A stretch of 64,000 nt of DNA from Heterobilharzia americana (Eukaryota; Platyhelminthes; Trematoda; Strigeidida; Schistosomatidae). This document shows, in pieces, positions 12,724 through 26,619 of this stretch (positions are counted from its first letter, which is position 1; the number at the start of each line of letters is the position of its first letter). The notes beneath the pieces are model-generated. The model saw only the letters and a program-made list of their open reading frames with translations, searched no databases and was not told the DNA's origin. The translations under genes and the position numbers were made by a program. The DNA is taken from contig OX104134.1 in assembly GCA_944470555.2 (NCBI GenBank), forward strand, positions 71,914,678 to 71,978,677. Direction: 5' to 3'.

Positions 12724-15626
12724 ACCATGAAGGAATCTAATAGCTGTAGAAGCGCCACTGTAACTGGCTGTTCTCTCACTCTTGCTAGCATAGTTGTATA
12801 AAAATCCTTTCGATGAACATTTTGAATCCCACATCTTAGGGGTGCTGTAATAGAAGAGAGAAGAACAAATGTAAGCCGGTCACAATAACAGGTAGCTCTA
12901 CTTTAGGGAGTAGCACCGACTTTGGTAGAGTAGTGATGCCTCCTGCTCAGCACACTGCGAGCCCAACCCCTCGAACAAACCATTCGCCAGCTACCCAGAT
13001 GGAAGAAGGCCTAGGAAACAGGAAGCTCACTCGAAAGCCAAGTCAAAACTCTGTCTCTCAGTTCACTATCGACCCCAGTTCTGTGGAGTAAGACGAAGCA
13101 TTATGAACTTTTGATCGTGAACTTTTAATGTGAACCGATGCCAGAATACGTGTATTACGTAGTTCTGCAATCATAAAAGAACGACGGACAATGGTACATC
13201 TTCTGCTGCCGTGCTTCATCCTGGCTATATGTAATAGTCATGTCTTCTAGTGAATGACCAAGTTGGGGTTGAAGCTGCCTGTCCTTAGGAAGCATGCACT
13301 TTACACGGGAATTTCATGCACACCTGTGAAAATGATGTTTGGCTGCACGCTATTATGACTGGATAAAAACCATTGAGGAACTCAGTCAGCGTCACTCCTT
13401 TGAGAATAAACTTTGCGGAATGTTTCCCCTTTTTATTTACATGATGCTTTTACATATCTATTAAACATGATTTTCACTTCTGCCAGAAAACTTTATTAAA
13501 CCTGTGAATGAACACAAAATTCAACATGTTACTTAACGACGACTATTTGTATGTCATGGGAAATCTTTCTTTTAGCTTGAGGATTGCTGCTATCTGGGAT
13601 AAAGAAGAGGTGGTAAAGAGTTTTGATCAAAGATTTCTTGCCACTAAACGTGATGACCATGTCCGTAAGTGATTTGCACCTGTCGTTTCGAGAATTACTA
13701 CCATTACTATTATCATTATTAGTTCATGAGTTCACTGGCTACTGGTCAATGCAGGGCTATAAAGCTTAGGCCTGACTGCAGTTCATAGGACATTAGAACT
13801 TCGTGATGGATTTTTTTCACGGTTGTGCTGGTAAGAGAGCAGCTCGTTACATGCTTCTTTTTCGGCTAAAATGCTTGGGGTATAAAATTAAGGGAGGACT
13901 ATTTTTAGTGATTTGACGTGCATCATTACAATTTTAGGGGTGGTCTTGAGGTGCTGCAACTTCTTTTTCATGAAGTCAGTTTCAGTAGAGGTCTCAAATT
14001 CAGGATGATAAAAGTTAAATCTGATAAGATGGTACCTCATCTAGTCCCGCAACAAGGGCACACGCAATCTATCACAAGGTAGACTGTTCAGCAGTGCGTC
14101 ATAACAACCAGAAGGCTAACTAGGATCACAGAAGCAATGGATCTGTTGTGAATATACCTCGCAACTCATCGCTGGATAAAAGCAGCTGGCATTCTTCAGA
14201 TACACCTCACAAAAACTCTTTGATACCGTCTCTAGGTATGACTTTGTATTTGTATAGTCTGCTAAGGACAGTAGCAGGGGATACGAGACCTCGTTTTTAA
14301 ATGGTGAGTCCATTATTTCTTCGTCTGCTGCAACGGGTTTTAAAAAGAAATCTTTCTGTAGTTGAGTCATAACGTTCTAAGCTTCAGACACCAGAAAGGA
14401 AGGGAATATTATGACATAATACCCTTTTCCTACCAACACTATTCTTTGATGATGGAAAGCACTTGAATTACAGTCGTTATTTATCACAAGATCATATCCA
14501 AACCACAGACCTCCGTCGAAAATTGTTGCATCAGGTAACCCCCTCAATTTATTCAGGAGAAAAGTTTCAGGTGACATGGACCTTAACTGTGTATGATTTG
14601 GCGCTTATCCATTTTATCGCCATCGTGGGCCTTACCCTAGAAAAGGACCGGTGATCTGTTGTTTGAGGACCAGGCGCCTGTCGATACAAGGAAAGGTGTC
14701 CGATAAGATACATTGTGGTTGAGTTCTGTATTAGATCCCTCGGCTTTGTACAGGTTTCACACGAGAAATGTGTCAGTGATCCAGGCAGAGTCATTCAGCA
14801 TTTCAACAAATTTTTGAAGATCGTTCCTGCACTGGTTCTAAATGGCCGGTTTTCCTAAGCAAAAAGATATGAACAGAGGATTCCTTTCAAGATGTGACCA
14901 AGTGGGAATAGCCTTTACGAAAATGTGAGTAAAACCCCATTATTTAACCCGGATTTCTCGGTAGGACCCACAGAACTTGGTAATGGCGTCCTCATCGCAA
15001 AGTGGAAAGGAAAAATCGCCATATAACCTAAAACTACCCGTTAACCTTGTGTGACACTTTTCCGGGCCCTGGGTTAAGTAACTTCTGAATTCCCTAATTT
15101 TGAATGTTATTTAAGATTTTCTGCACGAACTGGTGGAGTCCACTTAGAGGTGATAAGACAGTTAAGCTTATTGTGACTACTCTTCATTGAACCACCCAAG
15201 TATCAGAGGACAAATACCGGCTCTTGGCTGCAAGGAAGACTTTATACGACAAAGAGTCGTGATTTCTTAACGCGGGAATGGGCCAGATAAAGGATGAAAT
15301 AATTGATGCTGACCAACTCTCCGAAGTGCTGAATCGCTCAGTAAGATCTGCCCAAACCACACAGCAGTACAGATCAAGGAGTGAAGCTTCAAATTTTCCA
15401 CCTTACCAGCCAATTACTTGAAATTCTAGCTTCCATCTTGGCCGCTTTCTAACACTGGAAGAACAGACGTCTGTTGGTCGATGTATTTACTTCTGAGTAC
15501 TAGGATCATGTTCGGGTAACGGTGATGAGTAGGTCACGGGAGTTTGTGGATCATTTATTCAAGCCGAAAACAGTAACAGACTCTGAAGAGTCATTCGATA
15601 TCAGGAACCACCTAGACAGTGGCGAG
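12724..15626. other. Right part of duplicated unit, second occurrence
   Basis: Same sequence as 4721-7623 apart from two substitutions seen at 12857 and 14492. No gene or RNA recognised. Confidence 0.5.
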
Positions 15627-18600
15627 TCTATTCTGGCTGTCATTTGACGATCTTTGACGTTACCTCTAGGTAACTTTTGATTCACTCGGTCGAATTCATG
15701 TTCCAAGCCTTTTGGCAATTTTAGGAATTCCTTGAAATACTACACTGAAGGCATTTTCCACTGCAGAGCCTAGGTCGCACATTTTAATATCAAACATACC
15801 GACATCCCTCAGTGGTTGGGTGAAATTTCTGCCGGAAACGAGTTTGTCTAAAAAGTGTGAGAAAATTCAGGAAAGAGCCTTCACCACGTTTTTCAGCCTT
15901 GGCAACCGAAGCGGTCCAGTGATTGGTTACGGTGTGTCAGGGAATAATTCAGCTTAGCACAACGAGTACTTGAAAACTTGAGGAGCCTTGCAGGTACATC
16001 TAATATGAAACTCCCCATTGTGCTTGAATGCGACTGTACCAGGCAGGTTAAGGGAAATCTTGGATTGTGTTTGGGCATTTCAGACCCGTGAGGCGATTTT
16101 TCTGGAAGTCGCAACGTAATTCCACAGCAAAAAGACCTGTCTGACCTAATACTTGCGCCTCATAAACTTTCAGCAAAATTCGTTCAGGTTGTCAAAGGTT
16201 TCAGCGATGGCCTCTAAATATGTAAGGGTGGTTGTGGTAGTTACTAAGAGCTGGGTATATCTGAACCAGGTTGAAAGGAAGTGCCACCACAATTTCTTGT
16301 TCCTCCTTCCACTTCATAAAACCGTGAAGCCTTTTCTCTGCCAGCAGTGGAATAGCAGATTCCCTACTTTCGGAGAGTACGAATGATCAAGGGCTAAGGT
16401 TTTCAAGCCTTTTTCGACGTGTTTTGGTCTGATTTTCTTCCCCGTCTGGTGAAAAAACTCAGAGGGGCTGAAATACAACTGCAGCAAGTCTGCTTTCCAG
16501 ACTGTCAGCGATTATTCTTATGTATTCATGAGAAGTTGAATCCTGCTTCGTCATGTCCTAAACAAAATCGACTCAATTTCTCACGTTATTGCTGGCAAGT
16601 AGTCAAGCCGAATGTTTCAGCGGTTCGTTCTACTCTTACTTGTGCATAGTGTTACCGGCCTGTTTTCGATCTCCATGGCGGAAAACTGCCTGCTGCCCTT
16701 TTTATGAAGACTCTTCATATTCTTCCTTCAATGATCAGGGAAGATAACATAAGCTATAGCAGTGAACGTGATGGTCGTTGAACCTGAGATCCATGGCTAG
16801 CGGTCTTCATCGCCAATGAAGGCACCAAGCACTTCTATTTCATTTATGGTTCTCTTTACTCAAGATAATAAAACCCTAAAAACTATGAGATTTGTGGGCT
16901 TTAGGCTGTGACGGTCACTGATGCAGGCTTCCGAAGTGATAAGCTTTACATAATCCAGTTTCTTTTTTACCCTAAAGTCCGTACGTGTGGTCAGATTATA
17001 ATGTTTTGCTCAGAATTAGTCCTCATCAGTGCTTCTGTAATTTGGTACCTACGTTTATCCTGCAGGGTGGATAAAGACACCATGTGAAACTTGGTAAATT
17101 GTGGTGTCCATTGTGCAAGCCAGAATCACAGAAGCAGTTGGTCTGTTATCACCATGACCCAACTTTGATACTGTCACTTTTACTGTTACTCACTACATGT
17201 GCATCATCGTGGAGTGTCGTCCTAAGCAACACGGATTAAAAAAGGCAAAACGATAATGAGAATTTTACGCACTAAGCAAATCATATGTTTCTGCGAAAAC
17301 CGTTTGTAAACATGGCTGTAGAGCACACTGAGTAAAATTACAAAATCTACCCACTTTGATGAACCACTTGTTCCCAATTCATTATATGTGTCCGTGACGG
17401 TTTTCCATGAATTCGTAGAGAAAAAGTGAACAGTCGTCAAGGGAAATAAGCCCGTTATTTTAAAATATTCCACCAATCCCCACTAAAAACAAGCACACGC
17501 GGGGTTGGTGTACACAGTGGGAAGAGTACAGGCGATGGGACGTAAAAGACGCGGAACCATATTAATAGACCCAGTGAATATTGTGCTTGCTACAACTAGC
17601 TACAGAGACACTATAATGACAAACTATGTCTTATTTAGCAACCCCTGGGTCAGTAAATATGCAAACGTTCACCAACTTCAGGGTTAAACGTACCTGTGGG
17701 CCTATCTACCTGGTCATTCCGGTGGTACATATCTATAGTCCAGAGGTATTTTCTCTTCACTTATACGTTTGGCCCTTAAAATGTGGTGCACTTTGCAAAC
17801 ACTGAAACGAAAAACTAAGTGGTGATTGGCTACAGTGTGACACGGTAAAAAAGAGGGTATTACTGTTTACCTTGGCGTTCATTGCATTGCATGAATAAAC
17901 TGCACTAAAAGAGAAACGTGTTCATTTACTATCACCGAAAATTATCCGAGTCCCGAGTCTTGCTTCAATGTCTGTCAATGGCAATGGATGGAAGAATTTA
18001 TCAGATGCCCTACCGAGACCAATGGATACAGCAAGAGATTCCGCAGTTGTATGTTTGAGGCCTATTCTCCCTCTCTATCATGGAGCTTGACTAGTTTACA
18101 AACCAGGTTGTCGCGTGACTAACGGACTTCTTCGATTCACAGGAACTGGAATGGTACTACAGAAAACGTTTTTCAATGAAGTGACGAATTCATTTGTAGA
18201 AACAATGAGAGACGACCCTCCTGGATGCTCTTACACTAAGTTTGCTGAGTCAGATTCAGCCACTCCGTGATCTTCGAGGAGACGGTCTACTATTGCACTC
18301 CATTTGATTTCAAAATCTGCAACGGTACAACTTGTCAGGCAGCTAAACTTTTGTTGACTGAACATTTTAGTTGTAACGATGTTTCAGTCTTGGCAGCACA
18401 ATTACATTTGCACGTATGTCTGGGCAGATTACCAAAAATGTTTCGCGTGCTTTAGTTTTGCAGTGAGTAGAATCAAAAACAGATGTTCCCTCCAACTGGG
18501 CGTTATTAAAAAATGTAATGCATTTTGCTAGTAAACTTAGATACCTCCACACGTCTGGATCACTTGTTTCGCACAGTTTCATCGTATTTCTTCGTATCGG

Positions 18601-21600
18601 TTTACTAAGAAGCTAGTCTCACTTTTGCTTACACCGTCGAAGTAGTTGTGAAACTGATAAATTATGAAAAAATCTAATGTTTCAATTTCCCTTTAGATCA
18701 CAATTTTTACAGGGACGTACTATGCAATGAACAAGTACTGTTACACTGGAGTCTGAATGTTTGGCTTATCATGGATCGTCCTTATTTCTTTCGCATCTCA
18801 CCACTTCTTTTTGCAGATAAAGGCCATGGGAGTTATAACCTGAGTTAACTCAAGTCAATCCCGCCTCCATGTTCACCTATTAAAAAACCTAACCAAGCAA
18901 TCTCTTCGCTGAAAAGCGAAAACAATAAATATTGCCGTATTGTGACCGACTGGAATTCTTGGTGTGGGTATGATGATTCTGAGACTCAACAGACACCTCA
19001 ATTGAATACTTTTACGACTGACCTACCTCAGTACATTCCGTTTCACTGAACCGCGAAAACTCAGAAGACAAAGACAGTCTGTGACTGCGAAAACGGCTAC
19101 AACCTTGTTGGGCAAATACATGATATACGTATATTTACAAAACCCTCAGAAAAATGAAGCCATAAATTAACCAATCCCATTTGTCTTGTGGTATTGAATT
19201 TCTCCAATCGGGTTCTCATGTCAGCGCATGCATAAATAACGACCTGAACATGATGGGATCATGATCCAAAAACAACTCTAATGGCTGCCTTTTGTCGCTA
19301 TATATCATATGGGATGGATCGATTTCATTTTGTGTGCTCTAAATCGTTCACATACACACTAAATCCAAAATTTTGTGCAGTGAACAGTGTTCAGCACAAG
19401 CCATTTGATACATACTATCACGTCGTACTGTTCTTTGTGCTTGCTGATCCATTTCAAAGTCTGACTTCCTGTGACTTATTCCCTGTGTTGCCCCTTCAGA
19501 TCGTGAATTTTATCGTTCGTCTCCTTTCTTATGTATATATACTGACGTATGTGTGTATGTATTTGGTGCCGCTTACTGCCGAAATGTATCACACGACTTA
19601 TGAACTCAGTTCATCCCACAACACTCGTTGTTCCCGCTCTTCAAAAATTTGCGAAGGGAATTAATTTTATGGAATTCCCTTTTACCAGGTGATTTACTGA
19701 TCTTTTTAAGCATAGCTCCAAAAAATCACCTAGCGTATCAATGCCCAACCGCCAAGATCACTTATCAAGACTCCATGCTATAATGGAATGGTCACCAATT
19801 AGCTAATTGACCATGAGACGCTTAATGTCCGTAGTGTCCCTCCGGCCATCCTTAGAAATGAATGTCTGTCCTGATGCTGTGTTACGCGCCATAGCCGCCC
19901 TAAAGCCCAAGGACGTCAGTAGCGGCAGTCCTCTCCGTTTCTATATTACGTAGGCAAGCAAGTTCAGATTACCACAAGCGGGCATTGGGCCAGTAACGGT
20001 AGTGAAAGGAACAGCGTCTGTAAAGGGAGCAAGGCTTTGGTCACCACTCATAAATTATAGACCTGAAGTGGAAATCAGAAATTTCAAAACCTCCCCAGAA
20101 GTTGGAGCGGCTTTTTACGCTAGCACCAAGTTCTTCTTTTTGATGACCAGATAAATAAGTAGATATTTCGCTCTCTTATTATGAAGTTTACGTGAAGGAA
20201 GTCAGTTTACAGGCATCATAAAGCTGAAGATAGTCAAGAAACCTATGACATTCGGGCAATCCTGAGTGATACAAAACGGGGTATATTACACCATATCGTT
20301 GCATCAAGCGTCTGTAAGATACGTAAAGATTAACAGATATCCCTTTTCGGGACGCACGCATTGTCCATGAGTTTAAGTCATTTTCGCTCATTTTTCACCC
20401 TTGGGCGGCATCAAGGTTGCGAAACATTCAGCGCTTGCCTTGCAAATAGCCCGCGTGTTTGACTAGTTTGCACAGTTCCATGATATGCCAGACAAACGTC
20501 TGTTTCAGTAGCATTTCCTATGCTTACAGGTTTATCGGTCAACAGAAGCTCACTTCAACCACTTCGGGGGTCAGTAATGGAAGTAGATACATAAGTCCAA
20601 GCATTTCCAACTTTTTGCGTTACCTTTAGCGGCAACTTAGATTAATAGCACTAGAAGCAGCTGTTGTGGTGCAAAGAGGAGCTGTAGACCAGTGTCGATG
20701 GCTTGTACACACAACGCACGTTTGGGTGCGCAAGGTTGTCAGTGTGGTCTACTCCCTGTTAAATTCCATCAATTAGATGGAATACTGGAGGAGTCTGTTG
20801 CGTAGCATTGTTGCGAATATATTTCCCTTAGAATCACTGGTTGAAATGATCTCTTACATCTAATTGTTCGTCCAGATTTTCGCCACCGTTACGACCTTCC
20901 AAAAATCCGAGTAATTCCAGGGGGGATAGGTGTTCATACGGTGACAGGATCCGGCAGGTGGGTGGGGCCGCACTTGCTACCTATGAAATAATGAATTTCG
21001 TGGTAGCATAACGTCGGTCTTCTGGGGAACAGTGAATAGCCGGGAATCCTCTTTTGAATCCCGACGACACCCCGTAAGGTTGTCCGGAAGATATGGACTT
21101 TCGAACTTTTAATTAAATCCTTCCTTCGACATACAGACTTCCGGATAATTCAATACGTAGCCGTCACGGTTATTTTCCTCATAAATCAGCGGTGTTCTCT
21201 CCTTGTTACCATCACATATAGCGGCGACAGAAAAAAACAGCCGTAGCTTCTCTTTACCTTTTCGGTGTGAAACCGTTCATGAACCTTTCTGTAGTGAGTC
21301 ACTCGTAAAGTCTAACAAAGCCATGACCGTAGGTCAAGCGTTATTAATGCGTATTCTTTAGTCGCTGAATGCTTACTTTACAGATTCAGCGGGGAAGTCT
21401 CCTTCCAGAAGCTGCGCATTTGCCGAGTTCCTCGTGGGATATCTGCATGTATCTGCACGCTGGGGCCTTCTGAGACTGAAGTTATCACTATCATATTAAA
21501 TTTTCCGACCCAAATGGGCTCTTTATTCAGACAAAAATGAGATACAAGCCATAAGCGAATCAAATTTGCTTTACCACCACGGATATATTTTTGCGCAGAT

Positions 21601-23458
21601 TGTTAATACCCATCAAAACAGACCAATTTCATGATTAATGAAACTTTTTATTTGCAGTTCGGGGACAAAAACAGATTATGAGGCAGCGGTAATCTCGAGC
21701 TGATGACACATTTTGTCCTGAACTAGGAAGTCCTCAAAACTCGGGGGTTCAGAATCCAGAAAACTCTCATTTGATGATTAGCCCCACCGAACTAAGCCTA
21801 AGATAGGTAATCCAGTAACAGTGTGTTCCTTCTAAAATACATCCCAAAAAACCTAACTTGTCTGGCAGTGTCAGGGGCAAAAAGGATCGACTACACGAGC
21901 CATGAATGCCCAAACCAAATTAAGTGGGGCACCAAAACACTGAAAGTATCGCGGACTTTGCTTGAAACGAAATCAAAATGTTACGGAGCTGATCGACAAC
22001 AAACTTCTCAAGTTAGGGATGGGATGCACACCACGTAAGCTGGTACGACTCACTTCCATTCAACAGTATATTCGGGCATGTCCGCTGCGAGAATAGTGCA
22101 TCGTTGTCCTCACATAAACATGAAAGGCCTACAACTGGTTGCAGAAGTTCACCCCTCATATACCATTGCCAAGCGGGGAGTCAAACTGAAATTATAGGAA
22201 GGTGGATGCAACTAAGAATGAATGTAAAACGACTGATGGTTCCACAGCTAAGTAAAAAGGAAGTTATCTGCGCGCAATGACTGTCAGTGTGTACTTGAAA
22301 CGTCACACCTACCATTATATATATGGCTTGACATGTGACGTTTTTGATTTTCGTAGCATGCTTACAAGGGCCTCATCTCAAGCTGCCTGCATTAAGGATG
22401 GCAATTGGCGGAAGGTATACATGTGCTATTCACTTATCTAAGTATTTCTAATTGCTACACCGTTATCCATGAATCGTAATGGGAACAGCGCATGCACCTG
22501 CAGACCAAGGTATAAAACATTACACCTTTATGGGAGCCGTTATGCCTAGCACTATAAGAGGTAGTTGTGGTCCTGTGACAATGGTAGGGAGTTTACCGGA
22601 GGATAAAAATCTTCCAGATAAGCGACTGAACTGCGTTAGGGAGCTAGATGCTTCGTAATGTTGTCCCATATTCCAGAATATTTTCTGAAGTTTCTAGGGC
22701 ATCTTCAATTACTGATCAAGAAATCCATCGAATTTTGCAAAATCATTTTCTTGACGGCCCGTTCGCCACCGCTGATATTGTTGCGTGCGATCAATTGAGA
22801 AGGCATTATCTAGTTGCTAAACCAACAGCGCGGCACTTAACAATCAGGTCATCTGGCAGAAGACAGTGCTTGAATGAAGCCTGTAGGTGGGAACCAAAGG
22901 ACGCAACTTCTGCGTTTACGTGCAAAACACGCCCTATAGGCGAAAAGACGAAGTGGTCTATATAAGGAGGGAGAAACACGGGTTCCTTAAATATAGTGAA
23001 GCCGATTGACACACATGTGGCATGAAGGCGCGAATTTGCATCTTTAATCAGATGGAGTCAAGACATTTCGAGACTTCAGTGTCAGTTTCGGAGATTCAGC
23101 ATTCCCATGGGAAGCGCTGCAAGTAATCCGCAGCAAGCTGACTGTACAGATCGGGCATATTGGATTGGCCAGCCTTACGTGCCTATTCAGAACTTCAGTA
23201 ACCGCCCTCGAAAATCGCTTGCAAAACAGAGGAAATAACTCTTCAAAAAACTGAAAAAAATAAACCTTAGCTGTTTAGCATATTAGCGATGGGAGTAACT
23301 ACCCCCTTACTCAGATATTTAAGCAGACTTCCTTCCGGCGACATTGCCGCTGAATTCCTGAAAATATGACACATTTTCCCTATTACATTAAGCCATGTAA
23401 ACCGACGATGAATGTTAAATTGACTCATGTGAAGATGATAAGTATGCATGTATACAGC
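15627..23458. other. 7.8-kb region with no recognisable gene
   Basis: I read both strands and found no conserved domain, no LINE, SINE or LTR hallmark, and no chain of splice-bounded exons. The longest open stretch is 127 codons at 19281-19664 (plus); its composition is rich in Tyr, Phe, Leu and Ser, as expected from AT-rich non-coding DNA, and it matches nothing I know. It probably consists of old, unrecognisable repeats and intergenic sequence. Confidence 0.5.
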
Positions 23459-24535
23459 GGCTTCAACACAACGGAGTACCGCAAACCTTTATCAACCTCG
23501 TTCAAAATTATATGACGACGCCACGTGCCAAGTGATTCACAATGGAAAACTCACTGACGCCTTTGAAACAAAGATATTGGTGAGACAAGGATGCCGCCTA
23601 CCATCACAGATGGTCTTTCTTATTTTGGTGGGCTGGACCGTGCAAAAACCTGTGAGGAACGAGAAGATAGGCATGCGCAAGCTGGACCGATGAAAAGACC
23701 CTAGGAGATTTGGATTTCACCGATGATGATCTGTGCCTAATGTCGCGCAAACTTGAAGATCTACAGTCAAAAACTAACAGGTTGACATGAGAGGCAGCGA
23801 AGACGGGAGTTCAAGTGAACGTAGGGAAGACAGAGGTGATGAAGATACCCGACTAATAACAACAAACACTAATCACCACCAGCGAGAGAAACCTAAAGGA
23901 AGTAGTCTTTCACCTAACTAGACAGAATCATCTCAACTACAGGTGGCAGCGCAGATGAGGATGTCAAAGCCAGGATCGGAAAAGCAAGACAGGCCTTCAT
24001 TAGGCTGAAACCAGTGTGGAGATCGGCTGCACTAATCACAAGGAACAGGACCCGGATTTTCAACACTGATGTCAATTCAGTGCTTCTATGTGATGGCTGA
24101 GAGACTTGGCGCGTTACGAAAAGCGTTTCCAACAAGCTGCAGACATTCATCAACAGCTGCCGCCTACGCTCACTCGATACTCAAGATCAGATGGCCAGAA
24201 TAATAAGAATAAGCAACAAGGAACTCTGGCTGGCAACGAACCAGCCAAGAACTCATCGCCTGACAAATATGCGGAAGAAAGTGGAGATGGATTGGGCATA
24301 CTCTGAGAAGAGCATTCGGGTACACCTCACGCCAGGCCAGACCCTCTAGTGGAACTGAAATGGGAAACGACGAGTTGGGCGTCCAAGGTGACATGGAAGA
24401 GGTCATATGACGAGGAAATGACATCTTGTGAGCGGCCGTGGAGCCAGGTTGGAAAGACTGCAGAGGGCAGATTTCAATGGAGGCGTGCTACTGAAGAGTT
24501 ACTCCCTAATAGGACCCAAAAGGACAAATAATAGG
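23459..24535 (+). mobile_element. RTE-like LINE family F1, 5'-truncated third copy
   Basis: This plus-strand block is nearly identical to the reverse complement of about 1487-2510. It starts within the reverse transcriptase (KLYDDATCQVIHNGKL near 23504), continues through VRQGC, the thumb region and FINSCRLRSLDTQDQ, and ends with a C-terminal QWRRATEELLPNRTQ followed by stop codons near 24530. It shares inactivating changes with copies A and B, including the TGA before ETWR, yet it keeps the normal C-terminus that those copies have lost. It is therefore a sister copy, not a daughter of copy A. The 5' truncation is typical of LINE insertion. No target-site duplication was established. Confidence 0.88.
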
Positions 24536-25799
24536 AAGAGTAGTGATGCCCGTATGCAAACGCTTTTGATCATTTTTGGCCTACTGCCCACCATTCACTA
24601 AGACTCAAGCGGTCTGGACCGGCCGTGCAACTCAGAGTTGAGTTTACACTGCTAGCACGAAACTCGTGGTTTTGTGGCCACTTTGCTTCAGGTGTGGACT
24701 ATCTGTTTACACTTTACGAAGAACTAACCAGGAGGAAAATCGCGGACTACACCCTGAAATCTATTGACACAGCCTCCTCTAAACAATCTACGAATTCGAC
24801 ACCTAGCAGGCACGGGCTTGCTGCAAAGTTCATAAGGCAAGGTCAGCAAAGTTATGCAGCATACTTCGGCTCAAGCATTCCAAATTTCTCGCAACCACGT
24901 ATCATAATAAAAGTAATGTGATGGATTGACAGATAGAATACTGAAGCCTCCTGGCGATGGCGAATGTCCAGTTTTCCGAAATAATTTGACACGCGGCCGC
25001 AAAGAGTGGGGTCGTCCACTTACTCAGCAGCCTCAGCGGGATAAAAACATGCCACATAAAATGAATGACCCGGCCTACTTCGGTGGACTTTCATGAGAAA
25101 GCGAAACAGACCAGATAGGACACAAAGTAGGTCTACTCTCATAAGAGTTCTGATGATGTGGACTTTTTTCACTCAGCCACCCAAATACTTTGGTCACGCC
25201 TTCGATACAGAAAAACGTTTCATCTCTTTCTGAGGGGTGCTGACGCCACCGTGATATCTATACTCGAGCATCAAAGATGAGAAACCTAACGTTGTGTTAT
25301 CGGTGAGCATCTTAGAGTCGTAGGTAGCGCTATCCTTTCCTAGACAACCGCATTCCTTAATATTCTGACTCAGCTTGAGGTTGCCTGGTAAAGATCTGGC
25401 GATTTTATATCTGTAGGCCTAGGATTTTTGTTGTTACATTTATTGTCGTAACACGCATTTTTCACATCAAAATTTGGAGGCAGGTACAAAGTATCTCTTT
25501 CGCTACCAGGAGTTGGGCTGAGACCTTCACTAGCACGTTGCTTTGAGTTTCAACTCATCGTTCATCCATATTTCACATGGTTAATGTGTGGTCATGGAAC
25601 CAGTATTATTATTATTATTATTATTATTACATCAGGATTGTTTTAACTGCGCCGGGAACATTCATGTAGGTTCCATCGAATTAGGGACTTCTGTGAGATA
25701 TGTCAGGGCTATGGATGAACGACACATCAAAATACCAGCACAAACGAGTGGAAGATGTATTGAGACTGACGTGGGGAAGTGCTAGGAAACTTAAGAATG
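24536..25799. other. Stretch with no gene recognised
   Basis: Intergenic-looking sequence between the truncated F1 copy and the CR1 fragment. A 98-codon ORF at 24625-24921 has no recognisable domain. The only clear structure is an ATT microsatellite at 25602-25629. Confidence 0.5.
25602..25629. repeat. ATT trinucleotide microsatellite
   Basis: About nine uninterrupted units of a tat/att repeat. It is a simple-sequence repeat and a likely length polymorphism. Nothing suggests it is translated. Confidence 0.9.
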
Positions 25800-26600
25800 T
25801 ACCATCATCGGACTAGTATGAAATGCTGTCTGTCTGCGAAACAAATAAAACTCGTAGTGAGTTACGAAAGCCTTACGCCTCTTTAAAGTCCAGTATGACG
25901 AACAGTTCATGCTAACTCTGACTTATTTGAGGGGAAATATTGAGTCCAGGCAGGCGGTGGCGTTTTTGTAAAATTCACTGACTGGTAGATGAAGGTCATA
26001 CCAAGATGGCCAACCATTCCGTCCTACACAGGAGGGTAGAAATCTGAAGTTTATCCAGTTAACATGCCCCTACTTGTCGAAGACCAGAAGAATGGCGCAC
26101 TGTTTTTAGGCTTTGGGAGTCCGAAAAATGATGAAGTCACGGTTTGGTTATCACTCATGTTGACGATGTGGTTAACCAAACATCGCACGGTTAGATGCTA
26201 TTACAAAGTATGGGTCCAACACACTATTGTTACATGTGGGTTATGTGGCGCTGTGAACCTAACCTGTGGCATCCAGAACCTCAAAGACTTTACCATTGCA
26301 TTTGGGGCCAGGAAGAGCTGAGTATGTTGCATATTGAAGTCTCCACAGGTGACTTTGTGGTCACACAATAGGTTGGAGATGGCTGCAGCACCCTTACATG
26401 TTTTTCGATCAAGCCTTTCATGCACACAGGGTGGGTGATACATGCTTCCTAAGAAGGATTGGTTTATTTTGGAGACTGGAACCCACAAAGAGTCCCTGGT
26501 GGCACGGAAATGGGGTGAGTCTATTGCGAAGAGGGTGATATGTGACTGAACTTGAGCGAGACAGTGACTATTGTATTCAGTTCCTCCTAAGTAATCATAT
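25800..26600 (-). mobile_element. CR1-like LINE fragment, endonuclease region, minus strand
   Basis: The minus-strand ORF at 26201-26623 reads like the apurinic endonuclease of a CR1-type LINE. It has a SMYHPPCVHER stretch matching the usual IYRPP motif and a CGDFNMQ stretch matching the GDFN active-site motif. Downstream (26200 to about 25800) broken frames continue in the style of the region between endonuclease and reverse transcriptase. No RT core remains. The fragment lies head to head with the plus-strand CR1 element that starts near 26620. The boundary between the two is only approximate. The family is fairly sure; the exact extent is not. Confidence 0.6.
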
Positions 26601-26619
26601 ACTTGGGAGAGACGGAAAC

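Larger units (their letters stand above)
8004..15626. repeat. Tandem 8-kb duplication, copy B
   Basis: Second copy of positions 1-7623, in the same orientation. The right border is sharp: both copies read cagtggcgag and then differ completely (actgtcggtg at 7624, tctattctgg at 15627). No target-site duplication or inverted repeat was seen at the border, which argues against the 8-kb unit being a single transposon. The four differences from copy A include two that change short ORFs (Glu to Gly near 11153, Gly to Asp near 14492), but those ORFs are probably not genes. Confidence 0.95.

Noticed and set aside
6120..17140. Similarity between aggatcacagaagcaat near 6118 and gaatcacagaagcagt near 17122
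   Set aside because: The match does not extend beyond about 25 bases, so it is not convincing as a repeat.
19281..19664. 127-codon open frame, longest in the gene-free region
   Set aside because: No known domain, composition typical of AT-rich non-coding DNA, and no splice or start context that supports a gene.
21166..21196. Resemblance to the schistosome spliced-leader RNA (ccgtcacggtt followed by a T-rich stretch)
   Set aside because: Only about eleven bases match; the rest of the leader, the donor site and an Sm site are absent.
4925..24549. Thirteen-base match gagtagtgatgcc at 4925 and 24537, possibly an F1 3' end
   Set aside because: Too short, and at 4925 it is on the wrong side and in the wrong orientation relative to the F1 element there.
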